Shown here: one piece after another, positions 6,543 to 8,667 of the stretch
Numbering within the stretch: position 1 is the first letter of the stretch
Layout of the letters: each line of letters begins with the position of its first letter
Source: an uncultured Pseudomonadota bacterium
GTDB taxonomy: Bacteria > Pseudomonadota > Gammaproteobacteria > Xanthomonadales > Ahniellaceae
Reading direction: 5' to 3'
DNA length: 8,667 bases
Assembly: GCA_937996755.1 (NCBI GenBank)
Contig: CALKUS010000081.1
Location: forward strand, 1-8,667
Translations under genes and position numbers: made by a program
The notes under the pieces: generated by a model
Databases searched by the model: none
What the model was told of the DNA's origin: nothing
Seen by the model: the letters and a program-made list of their open reading frames with translations, nothing else

Positions 6543-6833
6543 ATGGCTCGTGTGGTCCTTGGCTCGGCGCTCGCGCGCTGGCTCGACGGCGGTGCCGGCG
6601 GCACCGGCGAGCGGTCGCTCGACGTGCAGGCGGATACCCTCGGTGCGGCGCTCGGCCGCGTGTTCGACGCCCATCCGTCGCTGCGCGGCTACGTGCTCGA
6701 CGAGCACGGCGCGGTTCGCCACCACCTCGCGCTGTTCGTCGATGGCGAAGCCGTGCGCGACAAGCGCGCGCTGGACCAGGCGATCGGGCCGAACGCGGAA
6801 ATCTACGTGATGCAGGCGTTGTCCGGAGGCTGA
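6543..6833 (+). CDS. MoaD/ThiS-like ubiquitin-fold sulfur-carrier protein
   Basis: The protein is 96 residues, the size of beta-grasp carriers of the MoaD/ThiS superfamily, and it ends in the diagnostic Gly-Gly (QALSGG). In this superfamily the C-terminal glycine is adenylated by an E1-like enzyme and turned into a thiocarboxylate that donates sulfur, or more rarely conjugated to a protein. Visible fold features are an N-terminal strand (ARVVLG), the helix TLGAALGRVFDAHP, the segment LRGYVLDEHGAVRHHLALFVDG, and a last strand IYVMQALSGG. The start is fixed by AGGAGG six bases upstream. The gene is followed after one base by the propeller gene, so the two are almost certainly co-translated. No E1-like (MoeB/ThiF), moaE or thiG gene is near, so true molybdopterin or thiamine roles are not supported by context. 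Its partner and sulfur acceptor are unknown. Confidence 0.82.
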   Translation: MARVVLGSALARWLDGGAGGTGERSLDVQADTLGAALGRVFDAHPSLRGYVLDEHGAVRHHLALFVDGEAVRDKRALDQAIGPNAEIYVMQALSGG

Positions 6834-6834
6834 C

Positions 6835-7935
6835 ATGGAACGCACGCTCCTCGTCTCGACGCGCAAGGGATTGTTCGCGCTCGCGCGCGAAGGCGCCGCC
6901 TGGCGCATCGCGCGCACCAGTTTCCTCGGCGAGAACGTCACCTGCGCGCTCGCCGATCCGCGCGACGGCGCGTGGTACGCGGCGCTGAACCTCGGCCACT
7001 TCGGCGTGAAGCTGCATCGCTCGCGCGACGCGGGCGCCACGTGGCAGGAAATCGCGGTGCCCGCCTATCGCGAAGGCGACATGGTTTCCACCGGCGACGG
7101 CAAGCCGCCCGCGCCCGCGACGCTCGGCCTGCTCTGGACGCTGGTGCCGGGCGGCCGCGACGAACGCGGCCGGCTGTGGGCCGGCACCCATCCGGGAGGG
7201 CTGTTCCGGTCGGACGATTCGGGCAACAGCTGGTCGCTCGTGACGTCATTGTGGGACGAGCCTTCCCGGTCGACATGGTTCGGCGGCGGCTACGACCAGC
7301 CGGGCATCCATTCCGTGTGCGTCGATCCGCGCGACGCACGACGCCTGCTCGTCGCCGTCTCGAGCGGCGGCGTGTGGCGCAGCGACGACGCGGGCGCGAG
7401 CTGGCGCACCGCGGCGCAGGGCATGTTCGCGACGTACATGCCGCCCGAACGGCGCGAGGATCCGGTCGTCCAGGACCCGCACCGGCTCGTGCAGTGCGCG
7501 GCGCAACCCGACGGGCTCTGGGTGCAGCACCACAACGGCGTGTTCCGCAGCGACGATTGCGGTAACCGCTGGCACGAGGTGCCGAACGTGCCGCCGTCGG
7601 TGTTCGGCTTCGCCGTCGCGGTGCATCCGCGCGACGCGGGGACGGCGTGGTTCGTGCCGGCGCAGAAGGACGAATGCCGCGTGCCCGTCGCGGGGCGCTT
7701 CACCGTCGCGCGCACGCGCGATGGTGGCCGTACGTTCGAGTCGCTCGCGCGCGGGCTGCCCGAAGCGGCGTCGTACGACCTCGTCTACCGCCACTCGCTC
7801 GCGATCGACGAGAGCGGCGACGCACTCGCGATGGGCTCGACCACGGGCGGATTCTGGACCACGGACGACGGCGGCGCCCGCTGGTCGCAGCTCGCCGAGC
7901 GCCTGCCGCCCGTGCATGCCGTCACTTTCGCCTGA
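6835..7935 (+). CDS. Asp-box (BNR) beta-propeller protein, exo-sialidase/VPS10-like
   Basis: This 366-residue protein carries six Asp-box motifs (S/T-x-D-x-G-x-x-W/F) on the turns of a propeller: SRDAGATW (63-70), SDDSGNSW (126-133), SDDAGASW (183-190), SDDCGNRW (239-246), TRDGGRTF (294-301) and TDDGGARW (343-350). They recur every 49-63 residues, one per blade. It starts MERTLLVSTRKGLFAL, with no signal peptide or membrane segment, so it looks cytoplasmic. Such proteins are often auto-annotated as exo-alpha-sialidase or glycosyl hydrolase, but Asp boxes are structural and I do not see the arginine triad and nucleophile arrangement needed to call an enzyme. It starts one base after the MoaD-like stop, with GGAGG (6825-6829) as ribosome binding site. 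The tight link suggests the two proteins work together, perhaps with the propeller as scaffold or target of the carrier. The function is unassigned. Confidence 0.8.
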   Translation: MERTLLVSTRKGLFALAREGAAWRIARTSFLGENVTCALADPRDGAWYAALNLGHFGVKLHRSRDAGATWQEIAVPAYREGDMVSTGDGKPPAPATLGLLWTLVPGGRDERGRLWAGTHPGGLFRSDDSGNSWSLVTSLWDEPSRSTWFGGGYDQPGIHSVCVDPRDARRLLVAVSSGGVWRSDDAGASWRTAAQGMFATYMPPERREDPVVQDPHRLVQCAAQPDGLWVQHHNGVFRSDDCGNRWHEVPNVPPSVFGFAVAVHPRDAGTAWFVPAQKDECRVPVAGRFTVARTRDGGRTFESLARGLPEAASYDLVYRHSLAIDESGDALAMGSTTGGFWTTDDGGARWSQLAERLPPVHAVTFA

Positions 7936-7945
7936 GGAAGCCACC

Positions 7946-8389
7946 ATGTCCGATCGAGCACTCGTGGTCACGAGCGGCGACGCCGCGTTCCTGCAGCACG
8001 TGGAAGCGGGCCCGCACCGTTTCGACGCCGACGAGCCGGTGGCCGACGGCGGCGGCGAAGCGGGACCGAACCCGTACGACCTGCTGCTCGCCGCGTTGGG
8101 CACGTGCACGTCGATGACGCTGAAGCTGTACGCGCGCAAGCGGCGCTGGCCGCTGGAGCGCGTGGTGGTGACGCTCGCGCACGAGCGGCTGCACGCCGAG
8201 GACTGCGCGGAATGCGAGAGCGGTACGCGCCGAGTCGAGCGCATCGACCGGCGCATCGCCCTGCACGGGCCGCTCGACGATGCGCAGCGTGCGAAGCTGA
8301 TGGAGATCGCCGACAAATGCCCGGTCCACCAGACGCTGACCGCGCGACTGGAAATCCGCACCACGCCGGAGGCGGTGGCGGTGACGTGA
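7946..8389 (+). CDS. OsmC-family protein (peroxiredoxin-like thiol protein)
   Basis: The protein is 147 residues, typical for OsmC/Ohr-fold proteins, cytoplasmic homodimers that reduce organic hydroperoxides with two cysteines. Family marks are GPNPYDLLLAALGTCTSMTL with the likely peroxidatic C54, and ADKCPVHQTL with the second cysteine C125. An extra C-x-x-C pair at C87 and C90 (EDCAEC) sits in the middle. I have the impression that this pair marks one OsmC subgroup, and it could bind metal or take part in thiol exchange. The start ATG 7946 follows GAGGAAG at a good distance, ten bases after the propeller stop, so it is the third gene of the same unit. Whether it is an active peroxidase or a divergent member cannot be told from sequence. 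It could protect or use sulfur chemistry linked to the MoaD-like carrier, which is inference from position only. Confidence 0.87.
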   Translation: MSDRALVVTSGDAAFLQHVEAGPHRFDADEPVADGGGEAGPNPYDLLLAALGTCTSMTLKLYARKRRWPLERVVVTLAHERLHAEDCAECESGTRRVERIDRRIALHGPLDDAQRAKLMEIADKCPVHQTLTARLEIRTTPEAVAVT

Positions 8390-8430
8390 CGGTCGGGTTT
8401 CGAGGCGGACACCGCGCCGGAGGCGGGCGG

Positions 8431-8505
8431 TGGTGGGCGCGACAGGGATCGAACCTGTGACCCCTACCATGTCAAGGTAGTGCTCTACCGCTGAGCTATG
8501 CGCCC
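8431..8505 (-). tRNA. tRNA-Val (anticodon GAC), CCA encoded
   Basis: The minus strand from 8505 to 8431 folds as a 75-base tRNA. The acceptor stem is GGGCGCA with CGCGCCC, the D arm GCTC-AGCGGTA-GAGC, the anticodon arm CTACC-TTGACAT-GGTAG, the variable loop GGGTC, and the T arm ACAGG-TTCGATC-CCTGT. The 3' ACCA end is present in the DNA. Anticodon GAC reads the valine codons GUC and GUU. All stems pair fully except the last acceptor pair, where A7 faces C66. The gene faces the OsmC gene, 41 bases from its stop, and has its own promoter upstream. Confidence 0.96.
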
Positions 8506-8518
8506 AAGAGAGCCCGGA

Positions 8519-8547
8519 ACTATAGCGGAGTGAATTGCGTTCGCCAA
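8519..8547 (-). promoter_or_regulatory. Sigma-70 promoter of tRNA-Val
   Basis: On the minus strand TTGGCG (8547-8542) and TATAGT (8524-8519) lie 17 bases apart, matching the consensus at four and five of six positions. Transcription would begin near 8512, about seven bases before the mature tRNA end. The bases just after the -10 (TCCGGGC) are GC-rich, as in stable-RNA promoters under stringent control. Confidence 0.6.
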
Positions 8548-8667
8548 GAGGGGCGCCATGCGGTTCGGGTTCCGCAGGCCAAGACGTATACGCAGTGCGC
8601 CGGCGTGGCACGTGACCCAGGGAGGCGGAGGCGCCCGAAGCCGTGGAGCGGCGCTTGCTCCGCCGCC
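8548..8667. other. Terminal non-coding stretch with one hairpin
   Basis: No gene is recognised in the last 120 bases. GTGGAGC (8643-8649) can pair with GCTCCGC (8657-8663) around a seven-base loop, with one G-U pair. The window ends four bases later, so a following T-run cannot be judged and its role is open. Confidence 0.3.

Noticed and set aside
8411..8431. Hairpin between the OsmC gene and the tRNA as a terminator
   Set aside because: ACCGC/GCGGT with inner GCC/GGC needs a two-base bulge, overlaps the tRNA 3' end and lacks a T-run on either strand.
7922..8611. A minus-strand frame containing SSAVEHYLDMVGVTGSIPVAPT
   Set aside because: That string is the translation of the tRNA-Val gene itself, and the rest is antisense to the OsmC gene.
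8558..8667. Start of a plus-strand gene (MRFGFRRPRRIRS...) running off the window
   Set aside because: There is a fair AGAGGGG upstream, but the 36 visible codons are Arg/Gly/Ala-rich, match nothing I know, and overlap no conserved signal.
1..8667. CRISPR array, insertion sequence, integrase or phage gene
   Set aside because: No spaced repeats, terminal inverted repeats, transposase or integrase motifs were seen anywhere, including around the junction near 1000 and the tRNA gene.

Overview
The window is GC-rich and appears to be two pieces of different origin joined near base 1000. From about 1000 to the end it reads like a chromosome of a gammaproteobacterium of the Lysobacterales (Xanthomonadales) type. 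The reasons are the GC-rich codon use, a secreted PQQ-type dehydrogenase ending in a tail of the form VFRNDFE (as I recall it from that order), a GlmS of usual proteobacterial length, and a tRNA-Val(GAC) with an encoded CCA end. The first kilobase looks instead like Myxococcota or another former deltaproteobacterial lineage. It holds a leftward gene for a secreted PEGA-domain protein, cut by the window edge, and a divergent rightward gene head that reads like the start of a Hanks-type Ser/Thr kinase (GRVLARTYRLDRLL). That head is joined in frame to the body of the dehydrogenase, which has lost its own start and signal peptide. The simplest explanation is a chimeric assembly; a real recombination is the alternative.

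Layout: PEGA-domain protein (3-632, minus, partial); divergent intergenic region (633-823); kinase head plus 5'-truncated PQQ-dependent sugar dehydrogenase (824-2242, plus); Sfp-type phosphopantetheinyl transferase (2239-3015, overlapping the previous stop by GTGA); UDP-glucose 4-epimerase galE (3049-4041); glmS (4150-5985); a 99-bp gap with two inverted repeats; a single-domain response regulator (6085-6501); then a tightly packed set of three genes, a MoaD/ThiS-like ubiquitin-fold protein ending in Gly-Gly (6543-6833), a six-Asp-box beta-propeller protein (6835-7935) and an OsmC-family protein (7946-8389). A tRNA-Val(GAC) gene faces them on the minus strand (8431-8505) with a recognisable promoter upstream. 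I see no convincing gene in 8525-8667.

Functionally, galE and glmS supply nucleotide-sugar precursors (UDP-galactose, and glucosamine-6-phosphate for UDP-GlcNAc). The phosphopantetheinyl transferase activates carrier proteins that are not in this window. The MoaD-like / propeller / OsmC trio is the least explained part. Its spacing and strong ribosome binding sites indicate one transcript, and the pairing of a Gly-Gly ubiquitin-fold carrier with a cytoplasmic-looking propeller has no function I can assign.
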